Below are positions 1 to 10,233 of a stretch of 64,000 bases of DNA, piece by piece. Made by a program: the position numbers and the translations under genes. The stretch is taken from positions 310,001-374,000 of the forward strand of contig NZ_LQOW01000024.1 in the NCBI RefSeq assembly GCF_002102185.1, in the 5' to 3' direction. Positions within the stretch are counted from its first letter, which is position 1. Every line of letters begins with the position of its first letter. Below the pieces are notes generated by a model. It saw only the letters and a list, made by a program, of their open reading frames with translations. It was not told the origin of the DNA and did not search any database. This stretch comes from Mycobacterium fragae. GTDB taxonomy: Bacteria; Actinomycetota; Actinomycetes; Mycobacteriales; Mycobacteriaceae.

Positions 1-290
1 ACCGGGGCTGTACGCACGTCTCCGAGCCGGAGCGCAAGGCATTCAACGCGATCGTCGAGGCGCAATTCACCGATGTGGTGCGGCCTTTCACCCCCGGGCC
101 CGGCGTGTACACGTACTGGGATTACACCCAACTGCGGTTTCCGAAAAGACAAGGGATGCGGATCGACTTCATCCTGGCCTCCCCCGCGCTGGCCGCCCGC
201 GTCGCCGATGCCCAGATCGTCCGCGAGGAGCGTAAAGGCAAGGCGCCCAGCGACCATGCGCCGGTGCTGGTGGACCTGCGCCCGGTTTGA
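1..290 (+). CDS. xthA: Exodeoxyribonuclease III, C-terminal part (cut by the window edge)
   Basis: This is the 3' end of an exonuclease III / AP endonuclease gene. The reading frame is open from base 3 and stops at 288-290, giving about 95 C-terminal residues. The segment carries family motifs: THVSEPER, an aromatic TYWDYTQLRF stretch, RIDFIL and the terminal SDHAPV motif, whose Asp-His pair belongs to the Mg-dependent active site of the EEP fold. The enzyme incises DNA at abasic sites and removes 3' blocking groups in base-excision repair. In M. tuberculosis xthA (Rv0427c) also precedes an Rv0426c-type gene and ctpH, as here. The N-terminal catalytic half lies outside the window. Confidence 0.93.
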   Translation, partial: RGCTHVSEPERKAFNAIVEAQFTDVVRPFTPGPGVYTYWDYTQLRFPKRQGMRIDFILASPALAARVADAQIVREERKGKAPSDHAPVLVDLRPV

Positions 291-370
291 GTTTTTGTAT
301 ACCTATTTGCTGACAGACGGTTGAGCATTCTCTATGCATTTGGTGCATTCGCCCCTTTTCGGCCATAGGA

Positions 371-390
371 TTTATGCCAGCGGGCATAAA
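371..390. repeat. Perfect 8-4-8 inverted repeat between xthA and the next gene
   Basis: TTTATGCC (371-378) and GGCATAAA (383-390) are exact reverse complements separated by AGCG, followed by AAATTTTC. It lies 80 bp after the xthA stop and 39 bp before the next start. It could be a regulator operator for the downstream gene or a weak terminator hairpin for xthA; the A/T-rich arms favour an operator. Nothing else is recognisable in 291-428 apart from an A/T-rich stretch near 295-310. Confidence 0.5.
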
Positions 391-428
391 ATTTTCAGCC
401 CCGAACAACAGAGGATCAGGGAGTCATC

Positions 429-914
429 ATGGGCGTCGTCGGCGGCACGGTACGCAGCGTGAGTCGAACGGTGGGCCGAGCCGCGGCGGCGACCACCATG
501 GCCGCCGGGGCGGTGGGCGGCGCCGCGGTCAACGGCGTCGTCGGCGCGGTAACCGGTGCGGCCGCCGGTGTGCAGCGCGGCATCGGCAGCGGCAGCCACT
601 CGGTGCCGGCGGCCGCATTGACCTTGGGCGCACTCGGTGCCAGCGGACTCGTCGAGTGGCCGTTGGTGTTGGCCGTCGGTGGCGGCGCATTGCTGCTGCG
701 GCAGCTCAATCACTCGCGCGACGGCTCGGCCGCGCCGGCCAAGTCGACCGCGGCCCAGGCCGCTCCGGCGAAGAGTGCTCCGGCGAAAAAGGCCCCCGCC
801 AAGTCGAGCGGTTCGGCCTCCAAGCGCACATCGCCCGCCTCCAAGCGCACATCGCCGGCCAAGCGGGCGCCGGCGCGGCGGACACGCGGCACGCAGTCGC
901 GCGCCCGCCGTTAA
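429..914 (+). CDS. Small membrane protein with Lys/Ala/Pro-rich tail (Rv0426c-like)
   Basis: 161 residues starting at ATG 429, preceded by GGATCAGGGAG. Residues 1-95 are Gly/Ala/Val-rich and hydrophobic, ending in a hairpin-like segment GLVEWPLVLAVGGGALLL. The last 60 residues are a basic, disordered-looking tail of AKS/APAKK/SKRTSPA units, like histone-type tails of mycobacterial nucleoid proteins. The gene occupies the position of M. tuberculosis Rv0426c, annotated there as a possible transmembrane protein. It ends only 9 bp before ctpH, whose probable -10 box overlaps its stop codon. Its WP hairpin resembles that of the small protein on the other side of ctpH. Function unknown; association with CtpH is inferred from context. 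Confidence 0.8.
   Translation: MGVVGGTVRSVSRTVGRAAAATTMAAGAVGGAAVNGVVGAVTGAAAGVQRGIGSGSHSVPAAALTLGALGASGLVEWPLVLAVGGGALLLRQLNHSRDGSAAPAKSTAAQAAPAKSAPAKKAPAKSSGSASKRTSPASKRTSPAKRAPARRTRGTQSRARR
816..857 (+). repeat. 21-bp tandem duplication in the basic tail
   Basis: Two adjacent copies of a 21-bp unit (816-836 and 837-857) encode ASKRTSP twice. The first 20 bases are identical between copies, implying a recent slippage duplication that keeps the frame and lengthens the Lys/Arg-rich tail. Confidence 0.85.
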
Positions 915-917
915 TTT
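912..917 (+). promoter_or_regulatory. -10 box TAATTT of a leaderless ctpH transcript
   Basis: TAATTT fits the mycobacterial TANNNT -10 consensus, and exactly six bases separate it from the ctpH GTG at 924, so transcription would start on the start codon. The box overlaps the TAA stop codon (912-914) of the preceding gene. Confidence 0.5.
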
Positions 918-923
918 GCGCGG

Positions 924-3900
924 GTGAGTACCGTCGGATTCGTGCGAGCACCCACGCCGCTGCGCGCGGTCACGATGGGCATACAACTAACCTCCGCCCT
1001 CGTCGACGCCGGCGTGCAAACCGCGGCGACAGCCGCAACGCTGGCCGCCATCCCGGTTCGAGAAGGTGTCAAAGCGCTCTCCGGCGAGCTGCCCACGCCG
1101 ACACTGACACGGCACTGCTGGCGTGGCGAGCAACGCGCCTGGATCGAAGTCCGCGGCCTGGACAGCCCGAACGGTGTGGAGCTGGGACGCGTCGTGGCCG
1201 ACGCGGTGCGCGCACGCGCCGGGGTGACGTCGGTCAGCCTGAACCGTCCGCTGTCGCGGCTGGTCGTCGGTCTCGACGGCAACCAGACGCCGCTGAGCGA
1301 GCTGTGCCGGGTGGTCGACGATGCCGAAAAGCGCGTCCCCCGAACCGATCACGCCGACAAACGCTCGCACGCGCTGCCGGGCGACGGTCTGGTGCTGGCC
1401 AGCAGAGCGGTGGGAGTCGGCATAACCGCCGTCGGAATGGGCGCGGCGCTCGCCGGGCGCGCCATGCGCTGGCCGCGCCTGCCTGCCGGTGTCGAGGCGG
1501 CGGTGGTGGCCGTGGACTACCAACCGCGGCTGCGCCGCCTGCTCGAGGACCGCATCGGCCAGTCGGCGACGGACACGGTGCTCACACTGGCCATGACGAT
1601 CGCCCACATCGTTTCGCTCTCGCCGGCGTCGCTGGGCGTCGACCTGGCGATGGAAGTTCTCAAGGCGATCGAGTCCCGCGCCGAAGCACAGGCATGGAGC
1701 CGGCTCGAACCGGACTTGGCCCGTCACGCCGAGCATGCACAGGCCCACCCGCCGTCGCGCCCGCTGCCGCGCCCGGCGGGATCGGTCGAAACCCACGCCG
1801 GGCGCAGCGCGTTGGCGCAGGCGATCGGCGTCGCAGTGGTCGGCGCCGCCACCCGCAACGTCAACATGGCTTCGACGGCGGCGTTGGTGACCACGCCGAA
1901 GGCCGCCCGCACCACACGCGAGTCGTTCGCGGCGACACTCGGACGTGGGTTGGCCGACCAGCATGCTGTGCTGGCATTGCGTCCAGACATCCTGCGTCGA
2001 CTGGACCGCGTAGACGTGTTATTGGTCGATCCCCGAGTGCTGGGTACCGACCAGCTGCGGGTGCTCCGTGTCCGCGGCGCACGCGAGGACCAGCGGGCCC
2101 CGGCTTGGAACCGCGCCCAGGAGCTATTACAGGGCAAAGGTTCGCGCGCCGGCTGGCATCCGGTTCCCGGTGGGCCCGACGGCGTCGAGGCACTGGTCTG
2201 TCCCGCGCACGATCCATTGGCTTCGGCGGTGCTTGCCGAGGCGCGCCGGGCCGACTTGGACTTGATCTCCGTCGACATGGAAGTCCTCGGTGAGCTGCGG
2301 CCGGCGTTCGACGAGCTGCGGGCGTCGGAGCTCGGCTCAGTCGACGATGCGCTCGCCGCGTCGCTCACCGACCTGCAACGGGCCGGCCACACTGTCGCGG
2401 TGCTGTCGTCGGCTGCCGCGCAAGCGCTTTCGTCCGCCGACGTGGGGCTGGGCATCATGCCCAACTCCGGCGCCAAGCCCCCGCCCTGGTCAGCCGATCT
2501 GCTGCTGACCGACCTCGCCGGCGCCTGGCGGGTGTTGCACGCGCTGCCCGCGGCCAGGGCGGCGACCCGACGTGGGATCGAGATATCCACCGGCGCGACG
2601 GCTTTGGGCGCGCTGCTGATGCTGCCCGGCGTGCGCGGTCAAGGGCCCGGCCCGGTCACCACCGGTGCGGCGGCCGGTCTGCTGTCCGGCTACTTACTGG
2701 CCCGCCGGGTGGTTCGGGCACCTACCCCGCGACCGGCGCCTGTGCACGAGTGGCACGCCATGTCGGTCGAGCAGGTCCGCAGGCTGTTGCCGCCGCCGGA
2801 CTCCGACGACGAAACGGCGGAGCCCCAACGGCCGCTGGCCGCGCGCGCCATGCAGACGGCCCAACGCGGCGCGGAAGCGACCGATCGGCCACGGCAGGCG
2901 GTGTGGCACTTCATCAAGGCGGTCCGCGCCGAGTTGTCCGACCCGCTGACCCCGGTACTGGCGCTGGGTTCGGCGGCCAGCGCGGTGCTGGGTTCGCCGG
3001 TCGACGCCGTGCTGGTCGGTTCGGTGCTGACCGGGAACTCCATCCTCGCCGCAAGCCAGCGACTGCGCGCCGAGAGCCGGCTGAACCGGCTACTGGCGCA
3101 ACAGATCCCGCCCGCCCGCAAGCTCACCACCGACCCGGACGGCAAGCCCTTGTACACCAACGTCATCGCCGCGCAACTACGGCCCGGCGATGTGATCGAG
3201 GTGCGGACCCACGAAGTCGTGCCCGCCGACGCCCGGCTGATCGAGGAAGACGACCTCGAGGTCGACGAATCAACGCTCACCGGCGAATCCCTGCCGGTGG
3301 AGAAGCAGGTCGACGCCACCCCGGGCGCGGACCTGGCCGAACGCCGCTGCATGCTTTACGCCGGCACCAACATCGTGGCGGGCACCGCCGTCGCCGTGGT
3401 GACCGCCGTCGGACCCGACACGCAGGAGCGTCGCGCTGCCGAATTGGTGTCCGGTGAGCTGGCCGAGATCGGACTGCAGCACCAGCTCAGCCAGCTCACC
3501 AATCGGGCATTACCGGTCAGCATGGGCGGCGGTGTGCTGGTCGGTCTGCTCGGGATGTTGCGCCGCACGGGTTTACGCCAAGCGGTCGCCAGCGGCATCG
3601 CCATCGCGGTGGCGGCGGTTCCCGAGGGGATGCCGTTGGTGGCGACGCTCGCACAAGCGGCGTCGGCTCGGCGCCTCACGACCTTCGGCGCACTCGTCCG
3701 GGTTCCCCGTTCGGTGGAGGCGCTCGGCCGGGTCGACGTGGTCTGCTTCGACAAGACCGGAACGCTGTCCGAGAACCGCCTGCGGGTGGCCCAGGTCCAC
3801 CCGGTTGGCAGCTACTCCCGCGAGGACGTGCTGCGCTGCGCCGCCCACGCCGCGCCGACGGCCAACGGCGGCCCGCACGTGCACGCCACCGACCGGGCGA

Positions 3901-5435
3901 TCACCGAAGCCGCGCTGTCCGGCGGTGTATTCAGCGGCTCTAGCCGCGACCGCGAGGCCGACGCGCATCTGCCGTTCCGTTCCGGCAGGTCGTTCTCGGC
4001 GTCGGTGTCCGGCGACGAGCTGACCGTCAAGGGCGCACCAGAGGTGGTGCTGGCCGCCTGCCGCGACACCGGACCCGACATCGACAGCACGGTTGGGCAG
4101 CTGGCGGCCCAGGGGTTACGGGTGATCGCCGTCGCCCGGCGCCGGCTGAGCCCGCAACAGGCGAAGTCGGTGCAGCAAGACGAGGACGCCATCGCCGGCC
4201 TGGCCGACGGCGAGCTGTCGCTGGCAGGGTTCCTCGGGATTTCCGATACCCCGCGGGCTCAAGCACCAGAGCTGCTGGCGAACCTGCGCCAGCATGAGGT
4301 CGGCATTCGGCTGATCACCGGCGACCACCCGATCACCGCCACCGCGATCGCCCAGGAGCTGGGCATGCCGGTGACCGCCGAGCAAGTCATCACCGGCGCG
4401 GAATGGGACGCCCTGTCCCGCAAGGACCAGGAACGGGCGGTCGCCGAGCGGGTGATCTTCGCCCGGATGTCCCCGGAGAACAAGGTGCAGATCGTCCAGA
4501 CCCTGGAACGCTCCGGCAAGGTGTGCGCGATGGTCGGCGACGGCTCCAACGACGCCGCCGCCATCCGGGCGGCCACCGTCGGCATCGGCGTCGTCGCACG
4601 CGGCAGCGACCCCGCCAGCATCGCGGCCGACGTGGTGCTGGTCGACGCGCGCATCGAGGCGCTGCTGAACGCCATCCAGGAGGGGCGCCAGCTCTGGCGG
4701 CGGGTCCAGGCGGCGGTATCGGTGCTGCTCGGCGGCAATGCCGGCGAGGTGGCCTTCTCCATCATCGGCGCCGCGATCACCGGGAGATCGCCGCTGAACA
4801 CCCGCCAGCTGCTGCTGGTGAACATGATGACCGACGCGCTGCCCGCCGCGGCGCTGGCCGTGAGCCCCACGACCGACTCGGATAACCGCGGCGGCCGCGG
4901 CCCGGATCAGCCCGCGCTGTGGCGAGCCGTGGCCATCCGCGGCGCGACGACGACGGCGGCGGCGACCGCGGCGTGGATGATGGCCGGGGTCACCGGTCGG
5001 CCGCAGCGTGCCTCCACGGTGGCGCTGGTCGCACTGGTATCCGCCGAATTGGGCCAAACGCTGCTGGACTCCCGCGCCCCGTTGGTGGTACTCACCGCCG
5101 CGGGTTCGCTAGTCGTGATGGGGACGCTGATCAGCATCCCGGGCGTCAGCCAGCTGCTCGGCTGTACTCCGCTTGGTCCGATCGGCTGGGCGCAGGCGCT
5201 GGGATCAGCCGGGGTGGCAACCGTCGCGGTGGGCGTCGTAACCCGCGCGCTACCCGGTCAGCGCCCCGCAGAGGCCGAACTCGGTCATCGGTCTGACGAG
5301 TCCGCACAACCTCGACAAATCCGAGGCGCCACAGCACCGCGTACAACTCGATCACCGGAACGGTCAGCAGAAGACCGGCCGCTTCGGCTAGTGGGTCGGC
5401 GAGAGCATCAGTCGTCGACATATGTCCGAGGTTGA
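924..5435 (+). CDS. ctpH: Giant P-type cation-transporting ATPase CtpH
   Basis: 1503 residues, close to the about 1540 of M. tuberculosis CtpH (Rv0425c). The N-terminal 600 residues are an extension typical of the CtpH/CtpI group, including a heavy-metal-associated-like fold near residues 55-115. The C-terminal part is a complete P-type ATPase: TGES actuator motif near 786, PEGMP in a transmembrane helix, phosphorylated DKTGT at Asp943, and the GDGSND hinge motif. It should move a cation across the plasma membrane at the cost of ATP; the ion is not evident, though the group is generally likened to calcium/magnesium pumps. GTG 924 fits a leaderless start; ATG 975 is an alternative. The last 60 residues after the final membrane helix are low-complexity and may not be conserved. 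Confidence 0.93.
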   Translation: MSTVGFVRAPTPLRAVTMGIQLTSALVDAGVQTAATAATLAAIPVREGVKALSGELPTPTLTRHCWRGEQRAWIEVRGLDSPNGVELGRVVADAVRARAGVTSVSLNRPLSRLVVGLDGNQTPLSELCRVVDDAEKRVPRTDHADKRSHALPGDGLVLASRAVGVGITAVGMGAALAGRAMRWPRLPAGVEAAVVAVDYQPRLRRLLEDRIGQSATDTVLTLAMTIAHIVSLSPASLGVDLAMEVLKAIESRAEAQAWSRLEPDLARHAEHAQAHPPSRPLPRPAGSVETHAGRSALAQAIGVAVVGAATRNVNMASTAALVTTPKAARTTRESFAATLGRGLADQHAVLALRPDILRRLDRVDVLLVDPRVLGTDQLRVLRVRGAREDQRAPAWNRAQELLQGKGSRAGWHPVPGGPDGVEALVCPAHDPLASAVLAEARRADLDLISVDMEVLGELRPAFDELRASELGSVDDALAASLTDLQRAGHTVAVLSSAAAQALSSADVGLGIMPNSGAKPPPWSADLLLTDLAGAWRVLHALPAARAATRRGIEISTGATALGALLMLPGVRGQGPGPVTTGAAAGLLSGYLLARRVVRAPTPRPAPVHEWHAMSVEQVRRLLPPPDSDDETAEPQRPLAARAMQTAQRGAEATDRPRQAVWHFIKAVRAELSDPLTPVLALGSAASAVLGSPVDAVLVGSVLTGNSILAASQRLRAESRLNRLLAQQIPPARKLTTDPDGKPLYTNVIAAQLRPGDVIEVRTHEVVPADARLIEEDDLEVDESTLTGESLPVEKQVDATPGADLAERRCMLYAGTNIVAGTAVAVVTAVGPDTQERRAAELVSGELAEIGLQHQLSQLTNRALPVSMGGGVLVGLLGMLRRTGLRQAVASGIAIAVAAVPEGMPLVATLAQAASARRLTTFGALVRVPRSVEALGRVDVVCFDKTGTLSENRLRVAQVHPVGSYSREDVLRCAAHAAPTANGGPHVHATDRAITEAALSGGVFSGSSRDREADAHLPFRSGRSFSASVSGDELTVKGAPEVVLAACRDTGPDIDSTVGQLAAQGLRVIAVARRRLSPQQAKSVQQDEDAIAGLADGELSLAGFLGISDTPRAQAPELLANLRQHEVGIRLITGDHPITATAIAQELGMPVTAEQVITGAEWDALSRKDQERAVAERVIFARMSPENKVQIVQTLERSGKVCAMVGDGSNDAAAIRAATVGIGVVARGSDPASIAADVVLVDARIEALLNAIQEGRQLWRRVQAAVSVLLGGNAGEVAFSIIGAAITGRSPLNTRQLLLVNMMTDALPAAALAVSPTTDSDNRGGRGPDQPALWRAVAIRGATTTAAATAAWMMAGVTGRPQRASTVALVALVSAELGQTLLDSRAPLVVLTAAGSLVVMGTLISIPGVSQLLGCTPLGPIGWAQALGSAGVATVAVGVVTRALPGQRPAEAELGHRSDESAQPRQIRGATAPRTTRSPERSAEDRPLRLVGRREHQSSTYVRG

Positions 5436-5484
5436 CCGCAACACCCGGCTCGACGGCAAACCCAACGTTTCAGAAAGGCAAATG

Positions 5485-5760
5485 ATGGTGGAAAAGAAGT
5501 CGCGCCGCGGCACCTCTCAGCGCGAAGCCGTCCAGCACATCCGCGAGGGCGAGTCATTCGCCGTCAACCTGCCTGTGGTCGGGCGGGTGCAGGTCCCGCG
5601 GCCCGAGCAGCTCGCCTACTACGGCGGCCTGGCCGCGCTGGCCGCGTTCGAGCTGATCGACTGGCCGGTCGCGGTGGTGATCGCCGCCGGCCACATTCTG
5701 GCCAATAACCACCACAACCGCGTCCTCGAGGAACTGGGCGAAGCCATGGAAGAGGTTTAG
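5485..5760 (+). CDS. Small two-helix membrane protein downstream of ctpH (Rv0424c-like)
   Basis: 91 residues from ATG 5485, the same length as I recall for M. tuberculosis Rv0424c. AGAAAGG at 5472-5478 is well spaced for 5485; ATG 5482 directly upstream is the alternative. The N-terminus is basic (VEKKSRRGTSQRE), and residues 40-75 form a hydrophobic hairpin containing ELIDWPVAVVIAAGHIL. That motif aligns with GLVEWPLVLAVGGGALLL in the small protein upstream of ctpH. The gene lies 49 bp behind ctpH and its last 4 bp overlap the convergent STAS gene. Function unknown; a small-subunit or chaperone role for CtpH is an inference from position and shared motif. Confidence 0.8.
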   Translation: MVEKKSRRGTSQREAVQHIREGESFAVNLPVVGRVQVPRPEQLAYYGGLAALAAFELIDWPVAVVIAAGHILANNHHNRVLEELGEAMEEV

Positions 5761-6128
5761 CCGGGCTGCTGCCCTTCTCGCCCTTCTAACGCGTCGGACA
5801 GCCCCGGATAGAGCTCGAGCGCGCTGTCAAGGTTCGTCACCTCGATCGGGCGAACCACCAGCGGGTTGTCGGCGACCAGGCGCACCGTCGTCCCGGCCTC
5901 GCGGCCCTGCTGGTGACAGTCCAGCAAGGCGTTCAGACCGGCGCTGCCGAAGTAGGTCAGGGCCTGCAAATCGATGATCACCAGTCGAGTCGCGAGGTTG
6001 CCGGCATCGTCCAGTGCGGCAGCGAGGTGGGACGTGAGCTCGCCGATGGTGTTGGAGTCCAGTTCGCCCTTGGCCCGGACAATCACCGCCGTTGGGTGGA
6101 CCTCACGGTCGACCACCAATAATTTCAT
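5757..6128 (-). CDS. STAS-domain protein (anti-sigma-factor antagonist type)
   Basis: 123 residues from ATG 6128, preceded by GAGTGGG; a GTG nine bases upstream (6137) is possible. The whole protein is one STAS domain, with AVIVRAKGELDSNTI at the N-terminus and the signature DLQALTYFGSAGLNALL. In RsbV/SpoIIAA proteins the Ser of this signature is phosphorylated by a RsbW-type kinase; here Ser in FGSAGL occupies that place. Such proteins release sigma factors from anti-sigma kinases by partner switching. No sigma-factor gene is adjacent, but a PAS-ANTAR gene lies just upstream on the same strand. A separate ATPase-domain gene sits at 17.5-18.4 kb. It overlaps the preceding convergent gene by 4 bp. 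Confidence 0.85.
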   Translation of the reverse strand: MKLLVVDREVHPTAVIVRAKGELDSNTIGELTSHLAAALDDAGNLATRLVIIDLQALTYFGSAGLNALLDCHQQGREAGTTVRLVADNPLVVRPIEVTNLDSALELYPGLSDALEGREGQQPG

Positions 6129-6177
6129 CGCGCCCACTCGTTTTCGATCGGAATCCGAGCCTAACCCGCAAGCAGGG

Positions 6178-6888
6178 CTACGGGTCTGGATCCGCAGGAA
6201 CCCGCTCGTGGACGGTGAGCAAAATGTGGTCGAACGCGCTTTGCACGGCGGCCGCGGGTGGTGGCAACGACGGAAGTTCGGCGAGCAGCTGCTTGGCCAG
6301 CACCCGCAGTTTGACGTTGGTTTCCTGCGATCGCCACCGCAGCACCCCGAAGGCCTGATCGGCGCTGACCCGGTAGATCGCCATCAGCACGCCCTTGGCC
6401 TGCTCGATGACCGCGCGGGCCTGGAAAAGGTCGGGCAAGGCTTCGTCGAGGATCTCCTGCCGGTTCTCGTCCAACGTCTCGGTCAGATCGACGTAGTACC
6501 CGGCAGAACCCACCACCGCGCCGGTGTCATCCGTCATGCGGTCGGCCACCACGATCGCGTCGTGCACATTGCCGGCCGTGTCAAGGAAGCGGTGCCGGCT
6601 GGAAAACGAACTCTTGGAATGCAGCGCGCGGTCGAGCAGATCCTGCACGTGTTCGCGGTCATCGGGATGTTTGTGCGACAGCAGCAGTTCGGTCGTCGGC
6701 GTCACGGAGCCCGGCTCATAACCGTGCATCCGGGCCACCTCGTCGGACCATTCCCAGCGCTGGCCGACGAACCAGAACCGGAACGCACCCACGCTCACAT
6801 GGGTTACATCCGCGTCTGCCCGCGCCGTCGTGGCGCCGCCGCCGGCGTGCACATCTTTTTCACGGGCCTTCTGCACATTGAGAATCAT
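6178..6888 (-). CDS. PAS-ANTAR antitermination regulator
   Basis: 236 residues. Residues 30-140 form a PAS fold (FRFWFVGQRWEWSDEVARMHGY, HPDDREHV, GYYVDLTE), a PAS_3-like small-ligand or redox sensor. Residues 155-215 are an ANTAR domain (ARAVIEQAKGVLMAIYRVS ... AFGVLRWRSQ), a three-helix RNA-binding module that stops premature termination by binding paired hexanucleotide stem-loops. The start is ATG 6888 behind AAGGG. It is divergent from the thiC riboswitch region and 49 bp upstream of the STAS gene on the same strand, so the two may be co-transcribed. The target RNA is unknown. There is no receiver or kinase domain, so control is probably by direct ligand sensing. Confidence 0.88.
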   Translation of the reverse strand: MILNVQKAREKDVHAGGGATTARADADVTHVSVGAFRFWFVGQRWEWSDEVARMHGYEPGSVTPTTELLLSHKHPDDREHVQDLLDRALHSKSSFSSRHRFLDTAGNVHDAIVVADRMTDDTGAVVGSAGYYVDLTETLDENRQEILDEALPDLFQARAVIEQAKGVLMAIYRVSADQAFGVLRWRSQETNVKLRVLAKQLLAELPSLPPPAAAVQSAFDHILLTVHERVPADPDP

Positions 6889-6901
6889 CGCACCCTTGGC
6901 C

Positions 6902-6907
6902 TAGCGT
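6902..6907 (+). promoter_or_regulatory. -10 box of the thiC leader transcript
   Basis: TAGCGT matches TANNNT. The surrounding 12-mer CTAGCGTGGAAA is identical to that found in the thiO leader promoter on the minus strand at 21338-21349, supporting both as real thiamine-gene promoters. Transcription would begin near 6914, about 16 bp before the riboswitch core. Confidence 0.55.
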
Positions 6908-6929
6908 GGAAACCGTCCACCTATCCACG

Positions 6930-9475
<2,546 letters not shown>

Positions 9476-9479
<4 letters not shown>

Positions 9480-10105
9480 ACGTCGACGAGATCGCGGGCG
9501 TGGCACACGAACCCGACGGCAAGCCCGTCGGTGTGGTGGTGTTGACGCACGGGGCCGGCGGTAGCCGGGAATCGCCGTTGCTGCAAAGGCTTTGCGACGA
9601 GTGGGCGCGGCGCGGCTGGCTGGCGGTGCGCTACAACCTGCCCTACCGGCGGCGACGGCCCAAAGGCCCACCATCGGGCTCGGCGGCCACCGACCGCGCC
9701 GGCATCGTGGAAGCGATCACCGTGTGCCGCAACCTGGGCGACGGCCCGCTGATCGCCGGCGGCCATTCCTACGGCGGCCGGCTGACGTCGATGGTGGTCG
9801 CGGCCGACCAAATCCCGGTAGACGTGCTGACGCTGTTCTCGTATCCGGTGCATCCGCCGGGGAAGCCGGAACGGGCCCGCACCGAGCACCTGCCCGACAT
9901 CTCGGTGCCCACGGTGTTCACCCACGGCACGTCGGATCCCTTCGGCACCCCCGACGAGGTGCGCGCCGCCGCGGCACTGATTCCCGCGCCGACGCGGATC
10001 GTCGAAATCACCGGCGCCCGCCACGACCTGGGTTCCAAGGCGGTGGACGTGCCCGCATCAGCGGTCGATGCAGCGCTAGAGCTCCTTCGAGGCTCGTCCA
10101 CGTGA
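9476..10105 (+). CDS. Alpha/beta-hydrolase of the thiC operon (Rv0421c-like)
   Basis: 209 residues from ATG 9476, overlapping the thiD stop (ATGA); the length equals that of M. tuberculosis Rv0421c. It is a compact KANL3/Tex30-type alpha/beta-hydrolase: LTHGAGG oxyanion region, nucleophile elbow GHSYGGR (Ser near residue 100), acid in HGTSDPFG and catalytic His in GARHDLG. The substrate is unknown. Strict coupling to thiC-thiD suggests a role in thiamine precursor salvage or ester hydrolysis, but this rests on context only. Confidence 0.85.
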
Positions 10106-10204
10106 CAGCTATCACGACCATTGCGGCGCGCGGAGGCCCTCTTCTGGCGCGCTGCGGGGCAGCATCATAGATATCATTGGCCGTAGCCCACACGAAACGC
10201 ATAA

Positions 10205-10220
10205 CTTACTCTGAAGTAAG
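10205..10220. promoter_or_regulatory. Palindromic operator in front of the monooxygenase gene
   Basis: CTTACT (10205-10210) and AGTAAG (10215-10220) are exact inverted arms around CTGA, ending 13 bp before the ATG at 10234. The right arm runs into TAAGGT (10217-10222), a possible -10 box, so a bound regulator would block transcription. The TetR-type gene convergent with the monooxygenase (11703-12947) is the obvious candidate. The rest of 10106-10233 shows nothing recognisable. Confidence 0.55.
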
Positions 10221-10233
10221 GTACGGTTTTTTC

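Noticed and set aside
372..2293. Very long Arg/Gly-rich frames opposite or overlapping the first genes and ctpH
   Set aside because: Composition (Arg, Gly, Pro, Ala runs) and absence of any motif mark them as shadow frames of the high-GC coding strand.
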